A stretch of 64,000 nt of DNA from Seiridium cupressi. Lineage: Eukaryota; Ascomycota; Sordariomycetes; Amphisphaeriales; Sporocadaceae. Location of the stretch: positions 1 to 64,000 of the forward strand of contig JARVKI010000071.1 in NCBI GenBank assembly GCA_036674765.1, in the 5' to 3' direction. The position numbers and the translations under genes are program-made. Shown here piece by piece: positions 1 to 11,892 of the stretch. The notes beneath the pieces are model-generated. The model did not search any database. It worked only from the letters and a program-made list of their open reading frames with translations, and was not told the DNA's origin. Every line of letters begins with the position of its first letter. Position 1 is the stretch's first letter.

Positions 1-73
<73 letters not shown>
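1..73. repeat. Poly-C run at window start
   Basis: The first 73 bases are uninterrupted C. This is not the TTAGGG/CCCTAA telomere repeat of filamentous fungi. It directly abuts a coding-like relic on the minus strand, so it probably replaces real sequence. It looks like a homopolymer sequencing or assembly artefact at a contig edge, but a true homopolymer cannot be excluded. Confidence 0.85.
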
Positions 74-690
74 ACGGTAGTGCGTGTCAGCGAGCTCAGG
101 TTTGGCAACTCCATCCTCGTTAGTTTCTTCAAATCTGTTTCTAGATCGCTGCGCGAATCTAAACAGTGGGAAAGCAACTAATCCCAGGCTCTCAATGCCG
201 CCCACACTGGCGCCTATTCCAATCCCGGTCTTGGCCCCAGTATCGGAGTCATTTGATTATGGCGGAGATAGGTAAGCATTCGTGGGCAAAGCTGGTTCTC
301 CCGCAATGGTTGGAGTCCCGCTCATAGTGCCCTCGCTAACCATCGAACTCCTGGAAGTCTCTAGGCCAGACGATGTGTTCACTGGCGATGGCGCTGTAGA
401 ACTTCTCGTCCTCATCGTCGAAGAGGATCCCGACGTAGCCGCAGTGCTTAAGGTGATCGATGAGCTCGAGCTGGCGGCTGCCGAGGGATCTACTGTGCCA
501 CCTTGACTCTCGATTGCACTGTCATAACTAGGTAGTCAAGCCTGTAGCATTGCCATCGTTCGCGGGTATGCAATCGTCGTTCCCTTATTACAGACATAAC
601 TAAGGATCGTGCCAATAAGGACGCCAGTTTCGGGCACACCGTTCATGGAGCACGAGCAAGTTTTCTCGAGCGTTGACTGCGGAACGGCCG
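74..690 (-). pseudogene. Relic of a Ser/Thr-rich membrane-anchored surface protein
   Basis: One minus-strand frame reads like a fungal surface protein but is broken by two in-frame stops (a TGA near 529 and a TAA near 262). From its N-terminal side it shows a Cys-containing piece (CSCSMNGVPETG, then LSYVC), a long Ser/Thr-rich stretch (SAAASSSSSITLS and similar), a Gly-rich juxtamembrane piece (TGAKTGIGIGASVGG), a degenerate hydrophobic segment, basic residues and an acidic tail ending in KPELAD. That order is typical of Ser/Thr-rich stalk proteins with one membrane anchor; the Cys-rich part loosely recalls X8-type modules. The tail runs into the poly-C start. The stops could be C-to-T decay. 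No N-terminal catalytic domain was recognised upstream. The family assignment is inference. Confidence 0.35.
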
Positions 691-1235
691 ATTGTTAGCC
701 TCAGACAGACTGCGCAGTGTTTCTGGACTCGATTACGTACCATACCACAGGAGTTCTGTGTTGTAGAATCGCTACATATCTCGCAGCATGTGTTGAATGC
801 GCTTCTAGATCAACTAGCTAAAAAGCCAATCAGTGTTTATTTCGGTGATGTTATGCTATACCGGCAAGTCTGCCTCTCGTTGAGCGTGGTGCAGAGTAGA
901 GTTTAGATCGATTGCAATGTCGTTGTGGATGCCGCTCGCTTGTCATCGTCGCTGTTGACTTCCTTGTGCTCATGTTGAAGTCGTACGGAAACTGCTGGAT
1001 TTCAGGTTATAAAAATCGGGAAGGACACAGTATAGAATTGGGGTGCCGATGCCCAACGGACAAAATCACTGGTGGTGTATCGCCTAGTATACCGGCCACT
1101 ATAAAGTTTATCAAGAGGATGTTTTTCTGAGAGGGAAGGATGTCGCTATGGCTTGCATAGGTCTTTCTCATTTTGTATTTACCTTTTCGTCTAGCGGTGC
1201 TTATGTCTGCCAGATGCGTATATAGTCTATGTTTG

Positions 1236-1370
1236 GAAATGGCAAGTATAGAGAAAGGTGGAAGGTCCTTGTTTGTGGCCCAGAAGGTAAGTACAGGCAG
1301 AAAAAGGCAAATATATACAGCAGAAGGCAAGTATAGAGACAGAAGAAGGTAAGTACGGAGGTAGAAATCC
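1236..1370. repeat. Degenerate minisatellite (GAAGGYAAGTA units)
   Basis: The words GGCAAGTATAGAGA and GAAGGTAAGTAC recur several times in imperfect tandem, spaced roughly 25-40 bases apart. No coding function is visible. Confidence 0.6.
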
Positions 1371-1795
1371 TCAAGCAACACAGTCAAATTATCCTAGGAG
1401 CCCTTGGCTATTGCTCCACGGCGCCTGTTGTCCCACCCAGCCACCCTCACATCAACCTCCGATGTTATAATGCGATTGCCACCAATTACAGCAGGAGGCC
1501 TTTACAGATCGACAACTGACGCTTAGTCATCCTGGCAAACTCAAAACTTGGTCGAGAAAATATTGAAGACAATTTATTTTCCAGGAAATTGCAAAGCAAA
1601 GCCTCCGAACTTGCTGAGATTCGTCCAAGACATAGCATAGCAGGTGGGTGTTTTCAAGCTGGAGTAAAACAGACCGACAACGTGCAGCAGGAGAAATTGC
1701 TGGGAGTTCGGTAGGATCATCCTAGGGTAGAGAGTCTAGTCACAGTTATCAGGGTGTGCCTGTTTGTTTATAACGGCAATCAGAGATATACAAAG

Positions 1796-1838
1796 GGAAG
1801 GGAAGAAAAAAAAAGAAAAGAAAAAGGGGGGGGGGATT
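1796..1838 (+). repeat. Purine low-complexity run
   Basis: A run of A and G only, with long A tracts followed by nine or more G. Simple low-complexity DNA. Confidence 0.8.
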
Positions 1839-4554
1839 GGGTCCTACCTGAATTGAACTATCCAAGAAAAAGAAGGGTGGGCGAGGCCAGTCTCTATCCC
1901 GCTGCACTCCGGGGGTGCCATTGCTGCAAGCTGTAGCAATCGAATGAAGGAGGACTAGGTCTAAAGCCCGTTAAGCCAACATACTCGTTGTTGGTTGGTA
2001 AACAGCAGCTGTTATTTGCATTTAACTACTGCATATTCATCCCTCGTCTCTTTTGGTTATTGCTAGATGCTATGATGAAAGACTAGACTGAACATAGCAC
2101 GATCCTCACTTTTAGAATTGGTTACGCCGTTGGAAGTAGACCAAATGAAATAATCAACAGAAAGTGACTTTGCCGCTATTAATTCCGGCTTCCATCATCC
2201 ACTGACTATCAGTGGCGCCTTAGTAAACACTGAATATATTGGTTATGTTACAAACGAAGAGTAATACAGATTATACCAAAGAGACCACTGGTCTGTATCC
2301 ACCAACATTTCCTGTCTAGATCGCGAGATCGTTGTCTTGCTGTCTCCAGTCCATTCACTCCATTCGGACCAACCTTTGTCTATGCCACCTTGGCTTTAAA
2401 TGGCATATATTTTTCTTGACATGTAGGATCTGCATGAACAACAAGCTGGGGATCTTTGATGGTTCTGCAAGGCTCATCGAGCGGTAAAGCAAGGTACGCA
2501 ACCTCACAACCACGGTAGCCTTTGCTTTATCCAGCCGTTTAGTGTTGCAGTCAAAGCAAATAAGGACAACCATATCACTTCAACAACACATAGTTGAAGT
2601 CTATCCAAACTGTACGAATAGAAACCATTTCTGAAAGAACCTACCGCTTGTATATATATACATGAGCTGTTCAGCCCCTAAGAAGCACTCTGTGGTCGTC
2701 CTTTAATTTCTTATGTTACCAATACTTGAAATGATGGCTAGCAGGCAACTGAATTATAATCCTCGAATCGTTGCTACTTGTTGGATCAGTGATTTTGTTC
2801 TCCACGCATGACTTGAGAGCCATTTTGGGACCTCCTAATGGTGCCATAGTCATCAAATTGGTATGTATGAGACATCCCCTCTCCCACGGCTCTCCTTCCC
2901 AAAGAATTATCTTCGATGATGCGACTACGAGCTTACATCCCCGAGAGAAACGATGGCCGAAACTTACTTGTTAGTGATCTGAGAAGATTCTTTCACTCGA
3001 ACTCACATAATGAAAACATCTCTGTACACATACTAATATCCTGGATGTAGTACCACGGCCACATTACATCCTCAGCCGGATTCAAGCTTGTATCACGCAG
3101 TAATTACGTCCCCGGATTATAAGAATATCTTCTCATCTGAATAGCATCTCTTGAAGCGTGATATGGCCACTTAATTCATCGGTGATTAGGACACCAAGGT
3201 GTCATGGCCGCGGCGCAGCAGCTATCCGCATAGCGTGACGTGTTCTGCAAACAGCTGCAACCAGTCGTCCACTTGGCAATAAGCGGGAGAATCTATGGAG
3301 GAAGGAAAAAATTTCCTCCCTCCCCAGAAACTCTCTTTTAATTGGGCATTTATCACTCGAAATTTTTAAGCTCCATGCTTACTCCTTTCAAATAAACCAC
3401 CGCAAGCCATACTGGATATCACTCATGCCTCATTCAGGTACAAAACATTGATCGCAACCTCTCGCGGACTCAGCTACTGGTAGTTAAAGCACTGACAGGT
3501 ATGTTATTTTTTTAAATCATAATCTGTCTCTCTGGAAGGATGATGAAGCTTCGATAATGTGATCCAAGCATGAACATAAATCATAACAGTGTTGTTCTGA
3601 CCAACCCTTCACACTCTCAACACTCCTCCATCGGACATACCTCCGGAAAGGAACATCACTAACATCAACTACATAGGTAGGCTCTCGAAATTAGTCCCCA
3701 GCAGTTCGACTGACGCCCAGCAAGGGTGTCAAAAATACAGGATTGCCCGGCTAGTAAACTAGGAGTTGCAGTTATTAACCTAGATTACACATATATGATC
3801 CTACGCAACTCTCCGTATAATCTATGCTGTACGATGTAGTAGTAGTGAGTTGAGTCATTTACTATGGTTAATTGTCTTTGATTTTAGTATGGTTTGCTGA
3901 ATTCTGGTGATGATGATAGCAACGTTGGTGCATCAAACGGTCCCGTTACGGTGCCATCAAGTAATTTTGTGGAAACTCTGGATTTAGACACCCACTTAAT
4001 CTTGTAGTAGAAGCATTCTTTTCTTGAGGACTTCCACGTTTGGCAATAAAGCTAAATGAGGCACTATCCGACTTGCAACTTTGAGCTGCTCGAAGCACTG
4101 ATCAGCTGCAGTCAACTGATTGTAGGAGACTGTGGATAGCTTTAGGTTTCCCAAGCAAATTGATGCTAAGCTTGGCTTGGTGTTTGAAAGGGCGGCGTGT
4201 TTTCCTCATTTTCTGTTTCTATTTTGTTGGCAGCTCATGAGCATTTCCACTGATCACGTTGGATACATGTACATTGTACTTCGTACTTTTTGCTGCAGTT
4301 GGTGCTTGTCAGCCCCTGGCCTCCGGATCATTGGGGGGCACCAATTAATGGCGCCGCTTGAGAGAAAAGCACGTGCAGTTCACACTAACTGAGTTAGCGT
4401 CCAGTCGTCCCTTCCTACCAACACACAAAGCCCAGAAGCAACGGTCAGTCTCCAACTTCGGCGACCAACCTCCCAAGGTCATCTTTTGCTGACATCGTGC
4501 GCCTGCGTATTCCCGTGGGCTGGTCTCTGCGACGAGGCCATCCGATATTGTATC

Positions 4555-5300
4555 ATGTCCACTCCCGCTGTCGCACGTAAACAGCGGCCATTGCTAGATG
4601 GGCAGGCAGGCCGCGAACGGGGGTGATTTGGAGCCGAGACTGCCAAATTTGGACTGTCGCATCACTGCTACAATTCACCGCAGCTAGCACCTTCGCTCTC
4701 TAAACAGCACGACACGACTGGCCGCGAGCACCTTCCACGTCGCCGAAAAACATCTTCACGTAGCGGAAGAGGCAGATTCGAAACTGCCAAGCTATAATGT
4801 TACCGATGCCTAGAGTCGTTGCTCCTGTTGAAGCTTCATTTGTGCAGTCGCACAACTCGACCTCTCATAATCCAACACTCCCATACCGACAAGCCCATGC
4901 GACCACGGCTTTGGGTTGTTGGCGTTTCGGCAGAGTCGGCATCACTACAGGCTCAACAACCACGCCCGAAACACTTGAAGAAGAAACTGGACGCCAACAT
5001 AGTCGCCAGTCAATACTCGAGACGGCATTTGATGGGCTTTACGAGTATTTGATACCTCTTGCTCGTGTCGCACTTGCACCATCTCGACTTTGAACTTCTT
5101 GACTTCTGGGCAGAGATCAACTAGCCATCTAGGTGATTCCACCCGACAGATGGGAAATGGGCAGTTTCTTCCCACCCCTGACTATACATTCCTGCCGGCG
5201 CCGACGAGCCACACATCAGTACTCAAGTAATTTCGCCAACTGCAAGGTCTACTATCAATTTGGAGGAAGCAAAATCATTTGCCGAATGGCCAGGTCATGT
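4555..5300 (+). pseudogene. Degraded coding patch, family unknown
   Basis: Several plus-strand pieces read like protein but lie in different frames and are split by stops: a possible start at 4555 (MSTPAVARKQ), a stretch including RLWVVGVSAESASLQAQQ and LKKKLDANIVASQYSRRHLM (about 4900-5050), its same-frame continuation LHHLDFELLDFWAEIN after a TGA, then QFLPTPDYTFLPAPTS (about 5150-5230) and EEAKSFAEWPGHVEDW (about 5262-5310). No set of introns joins them cleanly. I do not recognise the family. Either this is a decayed gene or my exon calls are wrong. Confidence 0.3.
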
Positions 5301-5914
5301 GGAGGATTGGTATATACTAATCTGGCGTCATGTTATCATGTTGGCTCTATGGCTGCACTCTTCATACACGGAGGCTGTAGGGTGTCATTTGGCTCCTATC
5401 TCCATCTGCAGGGCCGGGCTGCGTCGTTCGTTATTATTGTTGTGGCCATGCGTTTGGCTGGAGCAGATGTGCGGGTCAAAACATGCCTATCTAGGTGCCA
5501 AGTCCGTCAGCCATGAGGCTACGTGAACCTCACTTTCAACTTACCGCAGTTGCCAGTCCAACGTAAAGCTGACAATCTAGGTAATGGTTGCACACGCTCG
5601 GCGGCGGGCTTCAGTCCCTGCGGAGCTTCTAGTTACTGACAAACCCGAGGTTGCCTTGAACATGAGGAAGGCTAATTGCACATCGTTTTGGGGGCACTGG
5701 GTTCAACTCTAGAGGGCCGTCGCGTATCTGATAATTAGGGGGCACGCATGTAGTAGATGAGGATCAGGCTGGTGTCGGAGTTGGCGGACTTGCATGAAGC
5801 ATCTGGTAGATAGCATCTTTGTGTCGCTGCTTTGCTCGCCTCTCTCTGCCTTATCAGAGGCCGGCAGCAGCGGGGCGGGCGTCTTGTAGGAGCCATAAGG
5901 CTCCTCGTCCTTGA

Positions 5915-6199
5915 CTGCAATCTTCTCTGGCTACGAAAGCGCGAGAACAGCTCGAGTCCTATCTTGACTGGATCTTGGGTTCATTCTTAGACCCAGAGAA
6001 TCGTTCTCTCGAACGGTTGCTTTTCCGAAGCAACACAGCCTTGGAACGGCTTTCTGAAGCGCTGGACAGGCTGCAGGCTCAGGAATCTCTAAAGGGCGGG
6101 CTTTTGGTGGAGCTAATGGCGGAAGGGCCACGGACCACCGCGTGCTTGCAACTGGACCAACAACCAGAACGACGAGGATCCCGGAACTTTTGCCATTAA
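5915..6199 (+). CDS. Orphan helical ORF upstream of CTK1
   Basis: A 94-codon open frame encodes a strongly helical, Leu/Glu/Arg-rich peptide (for example YLDWILGSFLDPENRSLERL and ALERLSEALDRLQAQ). It is bounded upstream by an in-frame TGA at 5912-5914, with no convincing acceptor nearby. After about 6120 a second frame (NDRLTSWASQWRK) looks more protein-like, hinting at a frameshift. It may be an exon of an unrecognised gene, a relic, or chance coding in GC-rich upstream DNA of CTK1. Family not recognised. Confidence 0.25.
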   Translation: MQSSLATKAREQLESYLDWILGSFLDPENRSLERLLFRSNTALERLSEALDRLQAQESLKGGLLVELMAEGPRTTACLQLDQQPERRGSRNFCH

Positions 6200-6426
6200 C
6201 GACCGGCTCACCTCTTGGGCCAGTCAGTGGAGGAAACGCGGTCCCAGATCTGCGCAAAGAGCATTCCATCAGCCGCTAGAGGTGACAGCAGAGTATTTGG
6301 GGAGTTCGTGCGCGATCACCGGCAGGTGCAGCATGAGATGCGCACCCTTGTCCTTCGGCTAACTTACCCTCTTTGCTGGCACTAAAAATCCCGACGCCGT
6401 ACTGCGCTGCAGTGAGCTCTGGCAGT

Positions 6427-9400
6427 ATGGGCTACGCCGACCGAGATCCTGACCCACGACCAGGTCCTGCACATCATTACCCAGCACCAGTGTCGCCACG
6501 ATCCCGTTACAACCACCCTTGGCGACCTTACGAGCATGCTCGGGATGTTGTGATGAATCGCGACGACGACCATCGCGGAGATCGAGGCCGATCAGATCGG
6601 GAGCCTCGAGGACCGCATCAGAGTTCTCGCGACAGAACACGATCCATATCACCTGCAACCAGACGACCTGACACCTTTCGCGGCCGGGACTACCCACGCG
6701 ACGGGAGGCGCGACGACTTTCGTGAGAGAGACGATATACCAAAACGCCTCCGGCACAGGTCGCGTTCTCCAGGCTCGCCGAACAAGAGGCGTAGAAGTCC
6801 TAGCCCTGGATCGCACCATAGCAGCAAAAAATCAAAGCGCGAGAGGGAGCGCGAAAAGCGACGAGTGAGAAGAAATCGGCATCGGCCATCATCACCACAT
6901 CGACGTTCGCCCTCCCCATACCAGGACTACCACAGGTCTGACAGGCCTAGTTCATTTGACGGCCAACCGTTCGACCGTCGCAGCCAGTCACCCTACTTCT
7001 CCCGCGAGGCTGGCTCCGAGAGGGGGGTATCGCCGCATGCACATCGTCGCGGAAATTCTCTTCTGAGCGAACGCGATCGCTCACCAAGACCGGAATCTCG
7101 CCATTCGGTGCTGTCTCGTGGTCAATCCCCCCATCCACCAAATCGTTCCGAGGCTGGCTCGTATTCCCGTCGGTCAACTCCAAGTCTCGATTCTGCTGTT
7201 TTCCATCGCCCACCTCGTTCCCCGTTCATGGACAGACCGCCTCCCACAGGCCCTTCGGCATCTCGCAAGAAGAAGCGTCGCGAGGATCCTTGGCTCGGTA
7301 AGCGGGTACAGCCTTCGTCAGGCGCCAACAGTATCGAGGTCAACACAAGCAGGAGAGGTGATGCACGAAGCGGATTTCCATCTCAGCCTTCCCCTTTTCC
7401 ACCGAAACATTCTGGCCATCCTCACCACGATCAGTCCCCTCCTCACTCAGCTTTCACCACCTCTCGTCATGATTCCCGTCATGGCTCTCCCGACGCTCAG
7501 TCGCCTCCGGGCATAGCAGGTCAAGGGCTTAGAAATAGCCATCCGCAATTTGCCTCCCAAAATGCGCCGCCTTCTGGACCGCGAGCTCCAGGCAATCAGT
7601 CTCCCCCGCACCCCCCTACAGGCCCTGCCAATACTGGCCGTGGCTTTTCGAGGAACGGTTTCCGTGGTGGTAGTTTCAGCTTAGCACGTCCTGATCACCG
7701 GAGTGGTGGGTTCAATCCGCCCACCGGACCAGCCGCTGAAAGAGTGCACGCCGGTCACTCTGGTGAAAACACGCCCAATCCATCATCGGCGTCGCATCAC
7801 TCTGACGCAGTAGCACACGCGCTGGACGACAGTCATGATGACAAGGCTTCTCAACAAGCCAACGAGTCACAAGTTGACGACTCGAACGCGGATCAAAGAG
7901 ACGACGATGTCATACGTGATATACAACCTTCTGTCCGTGGCCCCCCTACCGGCCCTGCAGCCAGCACCCCTACCGGTCCGAGAATCAGTTTTTCTTTCAA
8001 GGCCACATCAAAAGCTCCTGTTGCCGCCCCTAAGCCGGAGATCTCGCAGAAGTTTAGCGCCGCTCCTCCACGAAGAGATCCGCCGCAGCCTGCAGACGAT
8101 CGGAGTAACAGAGAACGAGACTTGCCCAAGGACACACCTACCGGACCAGCGTCGTCTAGAGCACGACACGAACCTGATCATCATAGCAGACATCGGGCAC
8201 CTGAACCCCCAAGGGGTCCACGACAGCCTGACTCGTCTCGCGGCCCACGACAGCCTGAGCCCGCCAGGGGCCCACGACAGCCCGAACCTGCCAGACCTCT
8301 CCGGCAGCCAAGAACGCGGAAGGTCATAAGAATAGAGAAAAGACTCAAGCCCAAACCAACCCTTCCAGAACATCTGGCTCTGTCCGAGTCTCCATTCTAC
8401 AGGAAACCTGGCAATGAGTCGGTGGTCGGATCTGGCACGTACGGCAAAGTCTTCAAGGCCAAGCACGTATACAGTGGAAGGCTGGTGGCCTTGAAGAAGA
8501 TACGAATGGAGGGTGAAAAGGACGGGTTTCCCGTCACCGCTGTCCGCGAAATCAAGCTTCTCCAATCGTTACGGCACGACAACATTGTCGCCTTGCAAGA
8601 AGTCATGATTGAGAAGGATGATTGCTACATGGTGTTTGAATACCTTTCGCATGATCTGACAGGTCTGCTCAACCACCCGTCATTTACCCTCGACCCGGCG
8701 CAGAGGAAGCACCTGGCTAAACAGCTTTTCGAGGGCTTGGACTATTTGCACGCTAGGGGAGTGCTTCATCGGGATATCAAAGCCGCAAATATTCTTGTGA
8801 GCAGCAATGGCATACTGAAGCTTGCAGACTTTGGTCTGGCTCGTTTCTATGCCAAACATCATAACAATGACTACACCAACCGTGTTATCACAATCTGGTA
8901 CCGATCGCCCGAGCTATTGCTCGGTGAGACACAGTACACGGCAGCAGTCGATATCTGGAGCGCTGCCTGCGTGATGGTTGAGATATTCACTCGCCATGCT
9001 ATCTTCCCTGGAGACGGGACGGAGATCAACCAGCTGGACAAGATTTATGCTATCCTGGGTACGCCTAACAAAATCGATTGGCCTGATCTTGTCAAGATGG
9101 AGTGGTTCGAGCTTCTGAGGCCTGGTTATCGCAAGCCAAACATTTTTGCCGAAAAGTACCGGGAGAAAATACCTCCAGCTGCATTCCAACTTTTAGCGTC
9201 TATGTTCCAATATGATCCAGCCAAACGACCGTCTGCTGCTGAAGTTCTGGAGCATCCTTACTTCACTACGGAGTATCCTCCGCCTCGACAAGCAGTTGAG
9301 TAAGTCACAGCCTATTCCAATGTCGTTGATGAGATATGCTAATTATTCCTCAGACTTGCCGATATTCAAGGTGAATGGCACGAGTTCGAGTCAAAGGCAC

Positions 9401-9591
9401 TCCGCAGAGAGAAGGAGAAGAAGGAACGACAGGAGCGGGAAGCACGGCGAGCGGCCCAGGCGAAAGAGGCCGGAAAGACGGAACGGGAAGGCGGACAGCG
9501 GGACAACGATAAGAAGCGGCCAGGTTCATCACATGACGATCGAGATACCAAACGGCTTCACACTGAAGGCAAGCCATCGGGTGCTCCATAG
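6427..9591 (+). CDS. CTK1: CTD kinase subunit alpha, CTK1/CDK12-like
   Basis: Cyclin-dependent kinase that phosphorylates the C-terminal repeats of RNA polymerase II during elongation. Two exons, 6427-9299 and 9354-9591, joined by a 54-base GTAAGT...CAG intron, give 1036 residues. The first in-frame Met without forced readthrough is MGYADRD at 6427. Residues 1-650 are disordered, Arg/Ser-rich (SR-protein-like) with repeated PTGP motifs and tandem RGPRQPEPA units. The kinase domain spans about 655-945: glycine loop GSGTYGKV, VALKK, cyclin-binding helix PVTAVRE, HRDIKAANIL, ADFGLARFY and the T-loop/APE region ending in WYRSPELLLG. The PVTAVRE helix and the RS-rich N-terminus favour CTK1 over BUR1. 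Exon 2 adds a charged Lys/Arg/Glu tail. The N-terminus is much longer than in budding yeast, as in moulds generally. Confidence 0.93.
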
Positions 9592-9838
9592 AAGGACAAC
9601 ACCGGTGCTTTTGGGCCTGCAAGATCGCGGAACATGGCATGCTTTCTGAGTTCCCATATATGGTGTGAAAGCCTTGCAGTGCAGTCCTCAATCAAGCTAA
9701 TTAATGTTCATATTTTGCTGTTTCCCGTGACATGCATCATGTTCGCGGGCGTTCCCTAACTATCTCGCATTCATCTTCTACCATTTAATCGGATTTATTC
9801 GGAGCACCACTAAAGCGGCCACGCAAAGTCTGATTTGA

Positions 9839-10310
9839 TTAGAATTGCTTACGAGGGTATGTGGGACAAAGGCGGGCATCTTCAAGATCAAAAACGACAC
9901 CGACCCAGTTCTTGCGACTAGGCTGATGCTGCATCTCGCGTAGGGTTGACCTCGTATATTGTTCATACTATCCGACTCTTCAAGACATATAAGTACTTAC
10001 CGCGTTTGCCGAGTCTTTCATAGGGTCTCCACGTCTACCACAACCTAGAAGTTCCCGAAACTGGAGAATGACTCGGCGCAATGCAGTCGCCACAAAGAGA
10101 GAAAGGATAGTTTGTCATCATGTATTCAGATCCCTTGCCTTTATTTTCGGCTAGAGGACAACCGCAATATGGCTGCCCCAAGCAAGGAGACACTAAAAGT
10201 CATGTCATGAAAGCTAGAGCTGGGGTATCTCGATGCCGTTAACACATTGCCTTACCATGCCTGATGATAGCCGAGAAACGCCCGCCCCCAGATGAAATCG
10301 TAAAGGACAT
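9839..10310 (-). CDS. Possible 62-residue micro-gene, three exons
   Basis: A spliced minus-strand frame with consensus sites in matching phase: exon 1 10256-10310 (MSFTISSGGGRFSAIIRH plus one base, donor GTAAGG), exon 2 10001-10044 (reading GCGRRGDPMKDSANA, donor GTAAGT) and exon 3 9839-9928 (beginning HQPSRKNWVGVVFDLEDARL, ending PRKQF and TAA). It is basic, with no signal peptide or membrane helix. It sits between the 3' ends of CTK1 and the ACT-domain gene. The first intron (211 bases) is long for this window and may hide another exon. I do not recognise the family. The support is three matching splice phases plus protein-like composition in exons 2 and 3. Confidence 0.4.
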
Positions 10311-10535
10311 TTTTTTTTCCGGAATCGCAATGACCGACTGCCCCGTTCCTTATGCTAGTATGCAGACCACCTCACCAAGTTATCACCCTTGAACTCTATG
10401 CTGTGGCTAACGCCAAAAACCTCACAAGCCAGATTTTGAATAGACAGCCCTTCACGCCCCGCTATGCACGATTGCCCTCAAGGGCCAAAGCTTCCGCGAC
10501 CAAGCCACATGAGTGTCAGCATCTTGGTCGGCGAG

Positions 10536-11892
10536 TCACTCCTTGACTAGGAGGGGCTTCATGATTTCAAGAGCCTTCAAGCTCTGGTCATGGGACAGTA
10601 TAACAGCACCTGCTCTAGCAGTAGACAGGTACGATAACTGTTCACCGACCCCGGTGTCGGCCATGTGCATCTCTGAGACGAGTCTCCCAGCAACGCCGGA
10701 GACGATACCAGTCGCTTCGAGGGTCAAGTTCTCAAGGTCGAGGAATATGGGGACAAGGTCTCCAGTCATATCGCCGACGACCGAGTCACCAAAGACCCCG
10801 AGGTGTTGCTTGTCCAACAACAGCGAAGGTGGGTCCTCCTGAGCCAGTGTCATGGACAGGAATCGCGGCTGCAACACGAGGACGGAAATGAGGCTCGTGT
10901 AAAGCTTGGTGTCAACGTTGTCGAGCCAGCTTCTGCGGTTACCATGACCATTGCTGGCAGGCTGGCGACTCGGAATAGGACGGCGATAGTCGCTCATCTG
11001 TGTTGTCTTTGAGTGCTCTTTCCCAGAAACAAGGACTAGACTTAGACCGTCCTCAATGTACGGTATGACGTCGCGCTTCTTCAGCTGCTCGAATGTTCTG
11101 GTCTGTAACTCGGCGACATTGGAAGGTGGCGGCGTCGAAGGCGGCTGGCTGCTGACGCTGGGGCCCCTCGAGTGTGCAGAGGGCGAGACAAAGGTGGACT
11201 TGTCAGAGAACTCGAATCCTCGGGCAAGTAGAGCTTGTTGTACTGTCTGGCGGTCTTTCGCCGGCACGAGGATGAAATCAGAATAATAAGTCGTGATGAA
11301 GAAGATGGGAATTCCTGCCAGGGCAAGCGGCGAAGTCAATTCCATAACCCGACTTCCGGCGTCCATGGCAGCACTCTCGACCGACAAGATCAGGTAACTG
11401 TCCTTTGATATCGTGACCGTCTTGGAGGCATGCTTGGAAAGCCCCTTGATTACGGGCTCAAAAACCTTCCTCGCCCAGTTATCGTGACACACCACGGAAC
11501 ACTCGACAGGGGTAATGCTGATGTTGAGAAATCCATGCTTGTTGTCTATACTCAACCCTTCAATGGCCTCGTCTAGCTGGTCCGGATCACAATCTCCCTG
11601 GGGAAGCAGGACCTGTAATATCGGCTGGAGGAATACCGGATAGAGGCTGAGAGGGATGTGTATGAGGCTGAAAGTGCCATCCTGTCATAGGAATGTTAGT
11701 CGTTGTCTTTGTTAGTCATCGCTTGTCTTAGACGGCAAGCCCAGTTCCACGAAGTGCCCCGCTAAATAGGAATGCGGGAGTTGGCGGCTCGCTTGCAGGG
11801 TTGACGTTGACATCATGCTTCCAGCTGTTCCGAGCAGGAGAGAGTAGATAAAAACTTACAAGAAAAGATATTTGACTAGGAGTATTCATCAT
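10536..11892 (-). CDS. ACT-domain protein, CASTOR/GATS-like
   Basis: Two exons, 11860-11892 (MMNTPSQISFL, donor GTAAG) and 10536-11681 (beginning DGTFSLIHIPLSLYPVFLQP), joined in phase 0 over a 178-base intron, give 392 residues. Met-2 at 11889 is an alternative start. The first half carries an ACT_7-type domain with the segments SYLILSVESAAMDAGSRVMELTSPLA (quoted in part) and FILVPAKDRQTVQQALLARG. A Ser/Pro-rich linker (about residues 190-260) separates it from a second conserved half ending KALEIMKPLLVKE. In animals CASTOR proteins are cytosolic arginine sensors acting on the TORC1 regulator GATOR2; a similar role here is inference. Ligand residues cannot be judged by eye. It converges with CTK1. 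Confidence 0.75.

Larger units (their letters stand above)
691..4550. other. Long stretch without a recognisable gene
   Basis: Both strands hold only short, stop-rich frames with no recognisable domain. Small structures present are a degenerate minisatellite (about 1236-1370), a purine run (1796-1838) and moderately AT-rich DNA from 2000 to 4100. It looks like decayed intergenic DNA. Confidence 0.55.

Noticed and set aside
1..73. Telomere end
   Set aside because: Pure C lacks the CCCTAA period, so it is not a fungal telomere.
1835..1930. Possible tRNA on the minus strand (TTCAATTC box and GCGGGATAGAG words)
   Set aside because: No seven-base acceptor stem or anticodon stem could be folded; the arms do not pair.
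6359..6742. Minus-strand frames over the CTK1 N-terminus
   Set aside because: Mirror images of Arg/Ser-rich coding sequence, with no independent support.
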